In this document: positions 46,987 through 56,220 of the stretch, piece by piece
Layout of the letters: every line of letters starts with the position of its first letter
Position numbering within the stretch: the stretch's first letter is position 1
Source: an uncultured Polaribacter sp.
GTDB taxonomy: Bacteria; Bacteroidota; Bacteroidia; Flavobacteriales; Flavobacteriaceae
Direction: 5' to 3'
Length of the DNA stretch: 64,000 nt
Assembly (NCBI RefSeq): GCF_947501385.1
Contig: NZ_CANMVP010000001.1
Location: forward strand, 350,764-414,763
Notes under the pieces: model-generated
Told to the model about the DNA's origin: nothing
The model's database searches: none
The model's input: the letters and a program-made list of their open reading frames with translations, nothing else
Made by a program: the position numbers and the translations under genes

Positions 46987-47688
46987 ATGAAAATTGCATT
47001 GTTAGGTTACGGAAGAATGGGAAAAGAAATTGAAAAAATTGCAATTTCAAGAGGTCATGAAATTGTTATTAAAAAAGAGGTTGATGACATTATTGATATT
47101 AATGTAGCCGAGGTAGCCATAGACTTTAGTGTTCCTAATGCTGCTTTTGATAATATTTCTAACTGTTTAAAGCATAGAATTCCTGTAATTTCTGGAACCA
47201 CGGGTTGGTTAGATAAGTATGATGATGCCGTGGCACTTTGTAAGGAAGAAAAAGGGGCTTTTATTTATGCTTCAAATTTTAGTTTGGGTGTAAATATCTT
47301 TTTTGAACTGAATAAGCAATTGGCTAAAATGATGCGTAATTTAGAAGATTACAACATTTCTATGGAAGAAATTCATCATACCAAAAAACTTGATGCACCA
47401 AGTGGAACAGCCATTACGTTGGCGGAAGGAATTATAGCAAATTCTGCAAAAGAAAAATGGGAATTATCCAAAACATCTTCCGAAGAAAACATACCCATTG
47501 TTGTAAAAAGAATTCCTGAAGTTCCTGGTACGCATACGGTTTGGTATGCGTCTGAAGTTGATACTATAGAAATTAAACACACGGCTCATAATAGAAAAGG
47601 TTTTGCTTTAGGTGCTGTGGTTGCGGCAGAATGGATTGTTGGAAAAACAGGCGTTTTCAATATGAAAGATGTGTTAAACCTCCGTTAA
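46987..47688 (+). CDS. dapB: 4-hydroxy-tetrahydrodipicolinate reductase
   Basis: Lysine and cell-wall (diaminopimelate) synthesis enzyme, 233 residues. NAD(P)-binding GYGRMGKEIEKIA (8-20), VISGTTGW, YASNFSLGVNIFFEL and the substrate loop EEIHHTKKLDAPSGTAI (near 126-142), with catalytic His pair and Lys present. Slightly short but complete, as usual in Flavobacteria. Starts 1 bp after DUF5683; a palindromic repeat separates it from lepB. Confidence 0.96.
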   Translation: MKIALLGYGRMGKEIEKIAISRGHEIVIKKEVDDIIDINVAEVAIDFSVPNAAFDNISNCLKHRIPVISGTTGWLDKYDDAVALCKEEKGAFIYASNFSLGVNIFFELNKQLAKMMRNLEDYNISMEEIHHTKKLDAPSGTAITLAEGIIANSAKEKWELSKTSSEENIPIVVKRIPEVPGTHTVWYASEVDTIEIKHTAHNRKGFALGAVVAAEWIVGKTGVFNMKDVLNLR

Positions 47689-47738
47689 AAACTGTAACAT
47701 ACTAATAATAAAAACTACTAACTAAATTATAATTTACA

Positions 47739-47808
47739 TCCTCGAGTGCAGTCGAGAGGTTTCGTTACAATAACAAAATACAAGGTCTCGACTGCGCTCG
47801 ACCAGACA
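47739..47808. repeat. Palindromic intergenic repeat, copy 3
   Basis: About 70 bp: TCCTCGAGTGCAGTCGAGAG, an AT-rich centre, then TCTCGACTGCGCTCGACCAG. Same family as 6831-6890 and 35031-35086; the left arm has one change (GTG for GCG). It ends 14 bp before the lepB ATG. Confidence 0.82.
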
Positions 47809-47822
47809 TCAAAATAAAAATT

Positions 47823-49526
47823 ATGACTTTTACTGAATGGTTTATCTTTTTTCTTATAATTCAAGTAATTCATTTCTTAGGCACTTGGAAATTATATGTA
47901 AAAGCTGGCAGGAAAGCTTGGGAAGCTGCAGTGCCTATTTATAACGGCGTTATTTTAATGCAGATAATTAACAGACCAAAATGGTGGATTATTTTATTAT
48001 TTATTCCGATTGTAAACTTGTTAATGTTTCCAGTAATTTGGATTGAAACCATTCGAACTTTTGGTTTTTATAAAAAACTAAATTCACTTTTAGTAGTTGT
48101 AACTTTAGGATTGTATATCTTCTACATCAACTATGCAACAGATGCTACCTACAATCCTGAAAGAAGTTTAAAACCTCGTTCTGAATTAGGGGAATGGGTG
48201 AGTTCAATCACATTTGCAATTATTGCTGCAACATTGGTGCACACCTATTTTATGCAACCTTTTACCATACCAACTTCTTCTTTAGAGAAGTCTTTATTGG
48301 TAGGAGATTATTTATTTGTAAGTAAGTTTCATTATGGTGCTAGAGTGCCGTCTACGGTAATCGCTTTACCGATGGTGCATGATTCTATTCCTTTTACCAA
48401 ATTGCCTTCTTATTTAAAAAAACCACAACTGCCTTACACAAGATTGCCTGGTTTACAAGAAATAAAAAATAACGACATTGTTTGTTTCAACTGGCCAACA
48501 GATTCTTTGGCAACCATGTGGGGAGATAATTCTGGTAAATTCACCTATAAACCTGTTGATAAAAAAACAAATTACGTAAAACGTAGTGTAGGAATTGCAG
48601 GAGATTCTTTAGAAATAAAAAATGGTTATGTGTATATTAATGGGAAGAAAAATGAACTTCCTTACAGAGCAAAAATACAATTTTACTATACATACGAAGC
48701 AAAAACAGCCATCGACAGAAGTTCGTTTCCTAAGTTTTTAATAGATAAAGAAAGAACTGGTGTTTATAAAATTTTATCTGAATATTGGAACAATTCTAAA
48801 GTACAAGATGCGATAAAAAAGAACGGTAATTTGTCTAAAATAACTTCAGATTCTTTGTATACAGAAGTTGCTGGTGGCGTTAATCCTGATTTTGCCAGAC
48901 GATTAAAGATGGAATCTGTAGCAAATAAAATAAATATCAATTTAACAGAAGAAGAAGCGAATCGTTTAAGAAAGCAACCTCAAACTGTTTCACTAAAGAA
49001 ATTGAATTTTAGTGCAGATAATGCTATTTTTCCGCATATAGAAAGCAATCAATGGAGTCAAGATAACTTTGGACCAATTTACATTCCCAAAGCAGGAGCT
49101 ACTGTAAAATTAGACGCAGAATCTTTACCTTACTATCAGCAAATTATCAAAAATTACGAAAATAACGATTTAACTATTGTTGGTGATGCTATTTTTATCA
49201 ATGGTGAAAAAGCAGATTCTTATACTTTTAAGCAAGATTATTATTGGTTAATGGGAGATAATAGGCACAATTCTTTAGATGCGCGTTATTGGGGTTATGT
49301 TCCTTTCGATCATGTATTAGGAAAACCTGTAATGATCTGGTTTAGTTGGGATGCTGACGCACCTTCCTTTGGTGCTAAATTAAAATCGATAAGATGGGAT
49401 CGAATGTTTACCACGGTTGGTGGAGACGGAGAACCTGTTTCATATAGATATTTTGTATTTGGTTTAATTGCTTTATATATTGGTTACAGCGTTTTTAAAG
49501 GGAAGAAAAAAACGTCAAAAAAATAA
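47823..49526 (+). CDS. lepB: Signal peptidase I, long Bacteroidota form
   Basis: Inner-membrane protease that removes signal peptides, 567 residues (E. coli LepB has 324). An N-terminal DUF5684-like hydrophobic region holds several spans (1-105), then a span and the catalytic domain: Ser153 in PFTIPTSSLEKSLLVGDYLFVSKF, Lys253 in NYVKRSVGIAGD, and GDNRHNSLDARYWGYVP near 480. A roughly 190-residue insert lies between the Lys box and the GDNR box, the usual cause of the extra length in this phylum. A last span precedes a Lys-rich tail. Confidence 0.93.
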   Translation: MTFTEWFIFFLIIQVIHFLGTWKLYVKAGRKAWEAAVPIYNGVILMQIINRPKWWIILLFIPIVNLLMFPVIWIETIRTFGFYKKLNSLLVVVTLGLYIFYINYATDATYNPERSLKPRSELGEWVSSITFAIIAATLVHTYFMQPFTIPTSSLEKSLLVGDYLFVSKFHYGARVPSTVIALPMVHDSIPFTKLPSYLKKPQLPYTRLPGLQEIKNNDIVCFNWPTDSLATMWGDNSGKFTYKPVDKKTNYVKRSVGIAGDSLEIKNGYVYINGKKNELPYRAKIQFYYTYEAKTAIDRSSFPKFLIDKERTGVYKILSEYWNNSKVQDAIKKNGNLSKITSDSLYTEVAGGVNPDFARRLKMESVANKININLTEEEANRLRKQPQTVSLKKLNFSADNAIFPHIESNQWSQDNFGPIYIPKAGATVKLDAESLPYYQQIIKNYENNDLTIVGDAIFINGEKADSYTFKQDYYWLMGDNRHNSLDARYWGYVPFDHVLGKPVMIWFSWDADAPSFGAKLKSIRWDRMFTTVGGDGEPVSYRYFVFGLIALYIGYSVFKGKKKTSKK

Positions 49527-49529
49527 GCA

Positions 49530-50126
49530 ATGGCGTTGTTTATTCCTACTTACTTCTCTCCTATTTCACAATATGCAGCGATTGTAAATGCTGATGAAAT
49601 TGTTTTTGAAATGGATGATAATTTTCAAAAGCAAAGCTATAGAAATAGGTGTTATATTTATAATTCGAGTGGTAAGCAATTATTAAACATTCCTGTAAAG
49701 CACACTCTAAAAGAAGGTAGAAAAAAAACGAAAGATACTTTGATTGAAAATGTAGTTCCTTGGCAAGACCAACATTTTAAATCTTTAAAGATTGCCTATC
49801 GAAACTCTCCTTTCTTCGAGTTTTATGTAGATGATATTGCTCCTATATTTGAAAAAAAATACAAGTATTTACAAGATTTAAATATAGATACCTTTCTATT
49901 TATTGAAGATGCTTTACAATTGAATGCTACTTTTAAAAAAACTATAGCATATACAGACACTAATAAAGAACAAGATTTTAGACATTTAGCTGCTATAAAA
50001 ACACAGCCTGAAATATTGGTAGCTTCTTATGTACAAATGTTCGATGATACACATGGCTTTATTCCGAACCTATCTATTTTAGACCTACTTTTTATGGAGG
50101 GCACAAATACGATTAGCTTCTTATAA
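49530..50126 (+). CDS. WbqC family protein
   Basis: 198 residues matching the WbqC-like family (PTYFSPISQYAAIVNADEIVFEMDDNFQKQSYRNRCYIYNSSGKQLLNIPVKH, in parts from residue 6, and FKSLKIAYRNSPFFEFY). Relatives sit in polysaccharide loci or beside lepB; biochemical role not firmly known. Starts 3 bp after lepB, so it is in the same operon. Confidence 0.87.
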   Translation: MALFIPTYFSPISQYAAIVNADEIVFEMDDNFQKQSYRNRCYIYNSSGKQLLNIPVKHTLKEGRKKTKDTLIENVVPWQDQHFKSLKIAYRNSPFFEFYVDDIAPIFEKKYKYLQDLNIDTFLFIEDALQLNATFKKTIAYTDTNKEQDFRHLAAIKTQPEILVASYVQMFDDTHGFIPNLSILDLLFMEGTNTISFL

Positions 50127-50266
50127 AAATGGTTTAAAATTAAATATGCTACTGCCTAATTAGCTTTCTTTTATAGATTTTATAGAATTCTTTTATAGAT
50201 ATAATTAAAATACTACAGTTAATTTACATACCTTTCGTTCAAATACTTTTTTACTGCTTCTAGAAA

Positions 50267-50848
50267 ATGGAAATTCTTCAAAAATTTATTGACACACTTA
50301 CTGATTTAGATCAGGAGTCTGCAGATAAATTAATTGATTTGGTTACTATTAAAAACTTTAATAAAAATGATTTCCTTGCGAAAAAAAATAAAAAACAAGT
50401 TGATTTTTTTATTTTAAAATCTGGGATTGTAAGGTCTTACTATTCTGATGAAGATGGCAAAGTTCATATTAGAAATTTTTTTACAACCCTAAAAACGAGT
50501 GGAGATATTGGAGCTCTTATAACCAATAAACCTTCAAAATTATATTATGATTGCTTGACAGATTGTGAAGTGTATGCTATTAATTTTAAAGATTTTATAA
50601 ATTTAGTCAATAGTAATCATAACTTTTCGAAACTTTACAATACCATGTTAACCAACATTGTGTTGGTGCTTCAATCTAAAGTGTATGATTTATCTGTTTT
50701 AAACGGAACAGAAAGGTATTTGAAGTTAAGAAAAGAAATCCCAGAATTAGAAAACCTTATTCCGCAATATCACATCGCTTCTTACTTAAACATTACTCCT
50801 GTGCAACTAAGTAGAATTCGAAGAGACTTATCTAAGAATACGAATTAG
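50267..50848 (+). CDS. Crp/Fnr-family transcriptional regulator
   Basis: 193 residues: a cyclic-nucleotide-binding-like beta-roll (residues 25-115, with FILKSGIVRSYYSDEDGKVHIRNFF and TDCEVYAINFKDF) and a short C-terminal helix-turn-helix (YHIASYLNITPVQLSRIRRDL). The phosphate-binding-cassette residues for cAMP are not evident, as in most Bacteroidota members. It starts a two-gene unit with DUF6122 (1-bp gap). Its target genes cannot be told from sequence. Confidence 0.88.
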   Translation: MEILQKFIDTLTDLDQESADKLIDLVTIKNFNKNDFLAKKNKKQVDFFILKSGIVRSYYSDEDGKVHIRNFFTTLKTSGDIGALITNKPSKLYYDCLTDCEVYAINFKDFINLVNSNHNFSKLYNTMLTNIVLVLQSKVYDLSVLNGTERYLKLRKEIPELENLIPQYHIASYLNITPVQLSRIRRDLSKNTN

Positions 50849-50849
50849 T

Positions 50850-51161
50850 ATGTTTACTAGTCAATTTATTATACATTATAGTTTACATTTTGTAGTTCCA
50901 CTTTTTATTGCTTTTTTCTTTTTTAAAAGCAAGTGGAAAATAGTGTACGGAATTTTCTTACTGTCTATGTTTGTTGATTTAGATCATCTAATAGCCGACC
51001 CTATTTTTGATAAAAATAGGTGCAGTATTAACTTTCACTTTTTACATTCTTACTGGGCAATAGCAGGATATACTATAGGTCTGTTTTTCAAAAAAACAAG
51101 AATACTCTGTATGGCTTTGCTTTTCCATATGCTTACAGATTATATTGATTGTTATTTGTAA
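50850..51161 (+). CDS. DUF6122 membrane protein
   Basis: 103 residues with three hydrophobic segments and a conserved pattern of metal-type ligands: HYSLHFVVPL, DLDHLIADPIFDKNRCSINFHFLHSYW and FHMLTDYIDC. The HxxHxD-like spacing recalls the membrane-bound hydrolase family (YdjM/DUF457), but no activity is established. Starts 1 bp after the Crp/Fnr gene. Its last 10 bp overlap the end of the convergent flippase gene. Confidence 0.85.
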   Translation: MFTSQFIIHYSLHFVVPLFIAFFFFKSKWKIVYGIFLLSMFVDLDHLIADPIFDKNRCSINFHFLHSYWAIAGYTIGLFFKKTRILCMALLFHMLTDYIDCYL

Positions 51162-52642
51162 AATCTTTTTAAAAGACTATCAAATTCATTTGATATTTTA
51201 AGTTTCATCACTAAATATATATACAAAATTGTAATGATGATACTTTTTAAAAGTATATTAATTATTGGTGAGATTGAAAATTCTAAAATTTGAATTTCAG
51301 GAATAGAAAAATTCCAAAAGTAAAAAGTAAAGAATAAAACGAGTAGTATTAAAAACATTTTCCATGTTTTTGGAGTAAAAGGTGTAATCGAGAATTTACG
51401 ATTTACAAACCATAATTTAAAGGAATTAAACACTAAAAGTGTTATTAACGTAGCTAAGGCTAATCCATCGGTTCCAAATTCTAAATTGAAATAGAACAAT
51501 TTGTTTAATAAATATACAGAAATAGACATTCCTAATGCAATTGGTAACGTGACTCTATAAAATTTCGAGTTGTTAATGATAGCTCCATTACTTCCTAAAA
51601 ACATGGTATATAGTTTTGCTAAAGAAATCATTAAAACCACCAATTCTCCACCAGCATATCCTTTTTCTGGCATTAATTTAAATAATTCTCTCACACCACA
51701 ATTCACTAGTAAAAAAAATAACCCACCAACTAAAAGTAAGTTTATTGAACTTTTTTTGTATAAATTTTCAACCTCTTTTGTGTCAAATTCGTTTAGAGAT
51801 TTAGAAGTTAAAGGTTGTAAAATCTGAGTCATTGCTCTACTTGGCGCTTCAATAAAAGAACCTATAAAAACAGCTACAGAGTAATATGCAGCTTTTTCCA
51901 TAGTGTCATTACCTGGTATCATAACTTTATCTATATCTAATAAAATAGCACCAGCAGAACCTGCTAAAATTATGTAAAGAGAATATCGAAAAACTTCGGT
52001 TGCATTTTGTGGTAATTTAAAATAGAACTTTGGTAAATACATATGAAATGCATAAAACATCATTACAAATGCTCTAATAATATAGGCAATTGTTAGATAC
52101 AGTATAAACTCTGACTTTGTAATAAAATCAAAAAAAACAGCAATTAATAAGATAAAAACAACAATTCTATTCCATAATTCTTTTAAAACATTCCCAAAAA
52201 CCGTTTGTAATTGCACTTTCGTCCAAGAATAGAAAAGCTCAAAATATGCACAAGCTACTGCCACTAAATAGATATAAAACGTGTAATCTTCTACAATTCT
52301 ATTTTCTTCTGTTACCTTACTCATAATCCATTCGTGCATATAATCCCAGAAAAATCCTAAAGGAAATGCAATCAGAAGTGGTAAGAATATTACTGAAGAT
52401 AGAAACTTATCTTTTTCTTCTTTAGTTTCATAAGAAGAATAAAACTTTACAATGGTATATTGAATGCCAAAAGCGGTTAAAGGCATGATTAAGTTAGAAG
52501 CTGATAATAGAAAAGCAACCATCCCATAAAATTCTGATCCTAAAAACCTTGGGTAAAATACAATTGTATTTAAGCCTCCGACTAAAAATGCGGAATAAAT
52601 TATTATTGTATTTCTAAAAGATTGTTTTAAAACAATTCCCAT
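51152..52642 (-). CDS. Polysaccharide flippase (Wzx/MATE-like)
   Basis: 496 residues with about 14 hydrophobic helices from the start (FRNTIIIYSAFLVGGLNTIVFYPRFLGSEFYGMVAFL), the typical N-terminus of PST/MOP-superfamily exporters. It moves lipid-linked sugar repeats across the inner membrane. Last gene of the surface-polysaccharide operon, 6 bp after the glycosyltransferase, and overlapping DUF6122 tail to tail. No hairpin terminator can fit between the two. Confidence 0.87.
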   Translation of the reverse strand: MGIVLKQSFRNTIIIYSAFLVGGLNTIVFYPRFLGSEFYGMVAFLLSASNLIMPLTAFGIQYTIVKFYSSYETKEEKDKFLSSVIFLPLLIAFPLGFFWDYMHEWIMSKVTEENRIVEDYTFYIYLVAVACAYFELFYSWTKVQLQTVFGNVLKELWNRIVVFILLIAVFFDFITKSEFILYLTIAYIIRAFVMMFYAFHMYLPKFYFKLPQNATEVFRYSLYIILAGSAGAILLDIDKVMIPGNDTMEKAAYYSVAVFIGSFIEAPSRAMTQILQPLTSKSLNEFDTKEVENLYKKSSINLLLVGGLFFLLVNCGVRELFKLMPEKGYAGGELVVLMISLAKLYTMFLGSNGAIINNSKFYRVTLPIALGMSISVYLLNKLFYFNLEFGTDGLALATLITLLVFNSFKLWFVNRKFSITPFTPKTWKMFLILLVLFFTFYFWNFSIPEIQILEFSISPIINILLKSIIITILYIYLVMKLKISNEFDSLLKRFYK

Positions 52643-52648
52643 CTAATA

Positions 52649-53905
52649 TTATAATTTTTTAATAAGTTCAGCTAATTGCTTTGTCAATTCTTTTCTATGA
52701 TATTTCTGAATATTTCTAGAATTTACAACCAAGTTTCCTTGTTTAAATTTAGAGTATAATTCTCTAACTTCTGATGCTAATATCTCTATATTCTTATAAT
52801 TTGAAATCGTACCAGCGTTTGTATCTTGTAATATTGTAGCTAAGTCACCTTCTTCTGGTCCGATTGCTAAGATAGGTCGTTTTGCGGTTAAATACTCGAA
52901 TAATTTGCCTGTTAAAATTCCTTTATTATTTGCTACATTCGGAATTAACAATAACAGCACTTGCGATTTTTTTTGATATGCTATCGCTTTCTTATGGTCA
53001 ACATACCCAATAAAATTTGTATTCTTTTCTAAACTATTAGATTGAATTTCTATTTTTACTTCATTAGAAATATCACCAATAAAATTAAGTTGTAAATCGT
53101 TTTTAAATGCGCTATTTTCTGAACATAGTTTTTGTAAAACTGCAAATAAATTTTTAGGGTTGCTTTGTTTTGGTAGCAAACCAATATAAGAAATAGAGAA
53201 TTTTGTATCTAAAATAACTTCTTCGTCTTCTGTAACTTCATCATCAAAACCGTTTGTAATTACTGCTACCTTATTTGCTATTTTTGAAAACTCCTTTTTT
53301 AAAGAATTACTAACGGTTAAAATACCATTTGCATTTTTTAATACAGCTTCTTCTAAATTTTTATTCTTTTTTCTCGAAAATGAAAGCTGGTTAAAATCCT
53401 TATTATAATACAAGTCTGACCAAGGATCTCTAAAATCTGCCAACCATTTTATATTATTTTTTTTGTGTAACTTCTGTGCAATTAAATGCATACTATGCGG
53501 TGGACCTGATGAAATAATAACATCTATTTTATTTTTATCTAAATATTTTTGAAGATATTTTACAGACGGTTTTACCCAGAATATTTTTGGGTCTGGTATA
53601 AAAAAATTTCCACGAATAAAAGATAGAAATCCACCTTTACTTATATTAGAAATTCCTTTTTTTTGCTGATTCTTTTTCCAAAACAATACATCTGTGGGCT
53701 CCCAAATTGGTTGTTTTAGAATTTCTATGTCTTTCGAAACTTCATGTATTAATGAGCTATCTTCTTTTGGATACCTCTTACTATCAACCGTATACACAAC
53801 AGGCTCGATTCCAAAATCTTGCAAATATTTTACAAATTTCAACCAACGTTGTACGCCAGAACCTCCTGCTGGAGGCCAATAATATGTAATGAGTAATACT
53901 TTCAA
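52649..53905 (-). CDS. Glycosyltransferase family 4-like
   Basis: 418 residues of the GT-B fold. N-terminal LLITYYWPPAGGSGVQRWLKFVKYLQDFGIEPVVYT, WLADFRDPWSD, ANGILTVSNSL, and a C-terminal donor part IGLLPKQSNPKNLFAVL... GKLFEYLTAKRPILAIGPEEGD with the usual E-x7-E spacing. Acceptor and sugar unknown. Overlaps the upstream glycosyltransferase by 4 bp (ATGA), so translation is coupled. Confidence 0.9.
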   Translation of the reverse strand: MKVLLITYYWPPAGGSGVQRWLKFVKYLQDFGIEPVVYTVDSKRYPKEDSSLIHEVSKDIEILKQPIWEPTDVLFWKKNQQKKGISNISKGGFLSFIRGNFFIPDPKIFWVKPSVKYLQKYLDKNKIDVIISSGPPHSMHLIAQKLHKKNNIKWLADFRDPWSDLYYNKDFNQLSFSRKKNKNLEEAVLKNANGILTVSNSLKKEFSKIANKVAVITNGFDDEVTEDEEVILDTKFSISYIGLLPKQSNPKNLFAVLQKLCSENSAFKNDLQLNFIGDISNEVKIEIQSNSLEKNTNFIGYVDHKKAIAYQKKSQVLLLLIPNVANNKGILTGKLFEYLTAKRPILAIGPEEGDLATILQDTNAGTISNYKNIEILASEVRELYSKFKQGNLVVNSRNIQKYHRKELTKQLAELIKKL

Positions 53906-55125
53906 ACTTGTAGATTATCGTATAAATTAAGTAATTTTTGACTTTCAGTCTCCCAATTTTCACCTTTATTTATTACAGCATTATATGCATTTTCAGTTTT
54001 AGCTTTGTAAATACTATAGTTCATGAAAATATCTATTACTTTCATTGCAAAATCATCAGCATCATCTGCTTTAAAAACAATACCAGCGTCATATTTCTCA
54101 ACAATCCTTTTTAATGGCTTACAAGAACTAACTAATAGAATACTTTTACTCATCATTATTTGAAATAATTTGTGTGGTATTGTATTGTTTGTATGCTCAT
54201 TTGCTATGTGTGGTATTATATTTATATGAGTAGTTTGCATGATAGTTGCAACTTCATGGAAAGGTTTGTATCCAACAAAATTAACATATTTTTCAACTTT
54301 ATGATTTATAGCTACTTCTTTCAATTTATTCTCAACATCCTTACTTCCCTTTCCTATTAAAAAAAGTTTTGCATTTGGAACATCCTCTACTATTTTAGAC
54401 ATTCCTTTAATTGCAGTATGCAAACCTCTATGAGGTCCGAAACCTCCAACATAAGTAATGGAAAAATCATTTCTATTAATAATATTTTGGTTTCTTTTTT
54501 CATTAAAATGATCCACAAAATCTTTTTTCTCGTGGTTGGAAACGACCACTAATTTTTTATGGTCTATATTAAAGTTCTTGATTAGCTTTTCTTTCATTTC
54601 TTCCACTACACAAATAACTTTATCGTATTTTCTACAATATTTATTTTCTTTTTTAGACCAAATTTTTGGATTCATAAAAAGAGAATTCTTCCATTTTATA
54701 ATTGTATTCTGTTTCCATAAAAACCATGTTTTAAGAGCTTCTGGATAGTTTTCGTGCAAGTCTAAATATATCTTTTTATTCACTTTTGATTTGAACTTAA
54801 AGCCAGTTCCTGCTAAGGGTAAATCATGCACATGTAAGTAATCTACATCATATTTTTTAAATGTCTTTATCAATCCAAAGTAAAATAAAGGATTTACATC
54901 TAAAACGCTTTCAATGATATCATAAATTCCTTTTTTAACGGTTGTATAATTGTAACCTATTCTAAAAATCTCTACATTATTAACAGTTTCGAATTGTAAA
55001 TCATTCTTTTTTTTAGGACAAACAATTACTACTTTTTTTCCATTTTCAACTAAAGCTTCAGCTTCTTTTCTAACTCGAATATCATTAGGATAGGATCCAT
55101 CAACAATCATACAGATATAACTCAT
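53902..55125 (-). CDS. Glycosyltransferase (GT4-like)
   Basis: 407 residues: ICMIVDGSYPNDIRVRKEAEALVENGKKVVIVCPKK is the typical start for GT4 enzymes acting on lipid-linked sugars, followed by DYLHVHDLPLAGTGFK, VVSNHEKKDF, ITYVGGFGPHRGLHTAIKGM and a C-terminal IPHKLFQIMMSKSILLVSSCKPLKRIVEK. Likely adds a sugar in the same polysaccharide pathway as WecB. Overlaps wecB by 4 bp and the next glycosyltransferase by 4 bp. Confidence 0.9.
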   Translation of the reverse strand: MSYICMIVDGSYPNDIRVRKEAEALVENGKKVVIVCPKKKNDLQFETVNNVEIFRIGYNYTTVKKGIYDIIESVLDVNPLFYFGLIKTFKKYDVDYLHVHDLPLAGTGFKFKSKVNKKIYLDLHENYPEALKTWFLWKQNTIIKWKNSLFMNPKIWSKKENKYCRKYDKVICVVEEMKEKLIKNFNIDHKKLVVVSNHEKKDFVDHFNEKRNQNIINRNDFSITYVGGFGPHRGLHTAIKGMSKIVEDVPNAKLFLIGKGSKDVENKLKEVAINHKVEKYVNFVGYKPFHEVATIMQTTHINIIPHIANEHTNNTIPHKLFQIMMSKSILLVSSCKPLKRIVEKYDAGIVFKADDADDFAMKVIDIFMNYSIYKAKTENAYNAVINKGENWETESQKLLNLYDNLQV

Positions 55126-56219
55126 GATAAATATTCAATAGTTCTTTTAATAATTCTTTCTGTAGCATTCCCGTCCCAAAACTCTGGTACGAAACTTTGC
55201 TTAATCTTCCCTTCCTCAATATCTATAATCGCTTTTTTTATCTTTTCAGTATCAAAAGACATCAATTGATTGGTTCCTTCAGTTATTGTTGATGGACGTT
55301 CAGTATTTTCTCTTAAAGTAATGCATGGAATTTTTTGAAATGTAGTTTCTTCTTGAATACCTCCGCTATCTGTAATAACACAAAATGAATATTTAATTAA
55401 TTTTTGAAATGAAAAATAGTTTTGCGGTGGTATGATCATTAAATTTTGAATCTGATTTAATGTTTCAAATAAATCAAACTTTGTAAAACTATTTTGAGTT
55501 CTTGGATGAATTGAAAAAATTACATTCTTTTTTTGAGTAAGATTTTTAAATAAATCAATTATTTTCAATAACGCTTCTTTTCCATCTACATTTCTTGGCC
55601 TATGCATAGTGACCAAAATATATTTATATTTCTTTTGTTGAATTTCTTCTAATATAGTTGATGCTTCAATTTCAGGAGTAAAGTGAACTAAAGTATCTAT
55701 CATCGTATTCCCAACAAAGGCAATTTGAGCTTCTTTTTTGCCAATGTTTTTTAAATTTTGAATACCACTCTTTTCCGTTACGTAACAAATATCTGATAGT
55801 TCATCTGTTAAGATTCTATTAATTTCCTCTGGCATTTTTCTATCTAAACTCCTCAAACCACTTTCTATATGACCTAATTTAACATTTAATTTATTGGCAC
55901 AAATTGCAGCGGCAAGTGTAGAGTTTACATCTCCAACACATAGTAATAAATTCGGCTTATATTCATTGACAATCTTTTCGAGTTTTATGATAATTTCTCC
56001 AATTAAGCTATTTGCTGAAGAATCTTTAATTCCTAAAAAATAATCTATTTCAATTTTAAACTGCTCTAAAAAAACATCAGACATTTTTTTATCATAATGC
56101 TGACCAGTATGCACTATTTTTATCTCTAGCTCTGGATATTTCTTTACAACTTTTTTAAATTGAGTTATTTTAACGAAATTTGGCCTTGTTCCTACTACTA
56201 TTACTATTCTTTTTCTCAT
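55122..56219 (-). CDS. wecB: UDP-N-acetylglucosamine 2-epimerase (non-hydrolysing)
   Basis: Interconverts UDP-GlcNAc and UDP-ManNAc for surface polysaccharide. About 365 residues from the ATG at 56219 (MRKRIVIVVGTRPNFVKI), 1 bp after the methyltransferase stop; ATGs at 56246 and 56237 add foreign residues and overlap that gene. Visible motifs: HTGQHYDKKMSD, GDVNSTLAAAICANKLNVKLGHIESGLRS, MPEEINR, VTMHRPRNVD, and TDSGGIQEETTFQKIPCITLRENTERPST near the end. No WecC dehydrogenase is in the window. Confidence 0.93.
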   Translation of the reverse strand: MRKRIVIVVGTRPNFVKITQFKKVVKKYPELEIKIVHTGQHYDKKMSDVFLEQFKIEIDYFLGIKDSSANSLIGEIIIKLEKIVNEYKPNLLLCVGDVNSTLAAAICANKLNVKLGHIESGLRSLDRKMPEEINRILTDELSDICYVTEKSGIQNLKNIGKKEAQIAFVGNTMIDTLVHFTPEIEASTILEEIQQKKYKYILVTMHRPRNVDGKEALLKIIDLFKNLTQKKNVIFSIHPRTQNSFTKFDLFETLNQIQNLMIIPPQNYFSFQKLIKYSFCVITDSGGIQEETTFQKIPCITLRENTERPSTITEGTNQLMSFDTEKIKKAIIDIEEGKIKQSFVPEFWDGNATERIIKRTIEYLS

Positions 56220-56220
56220 T

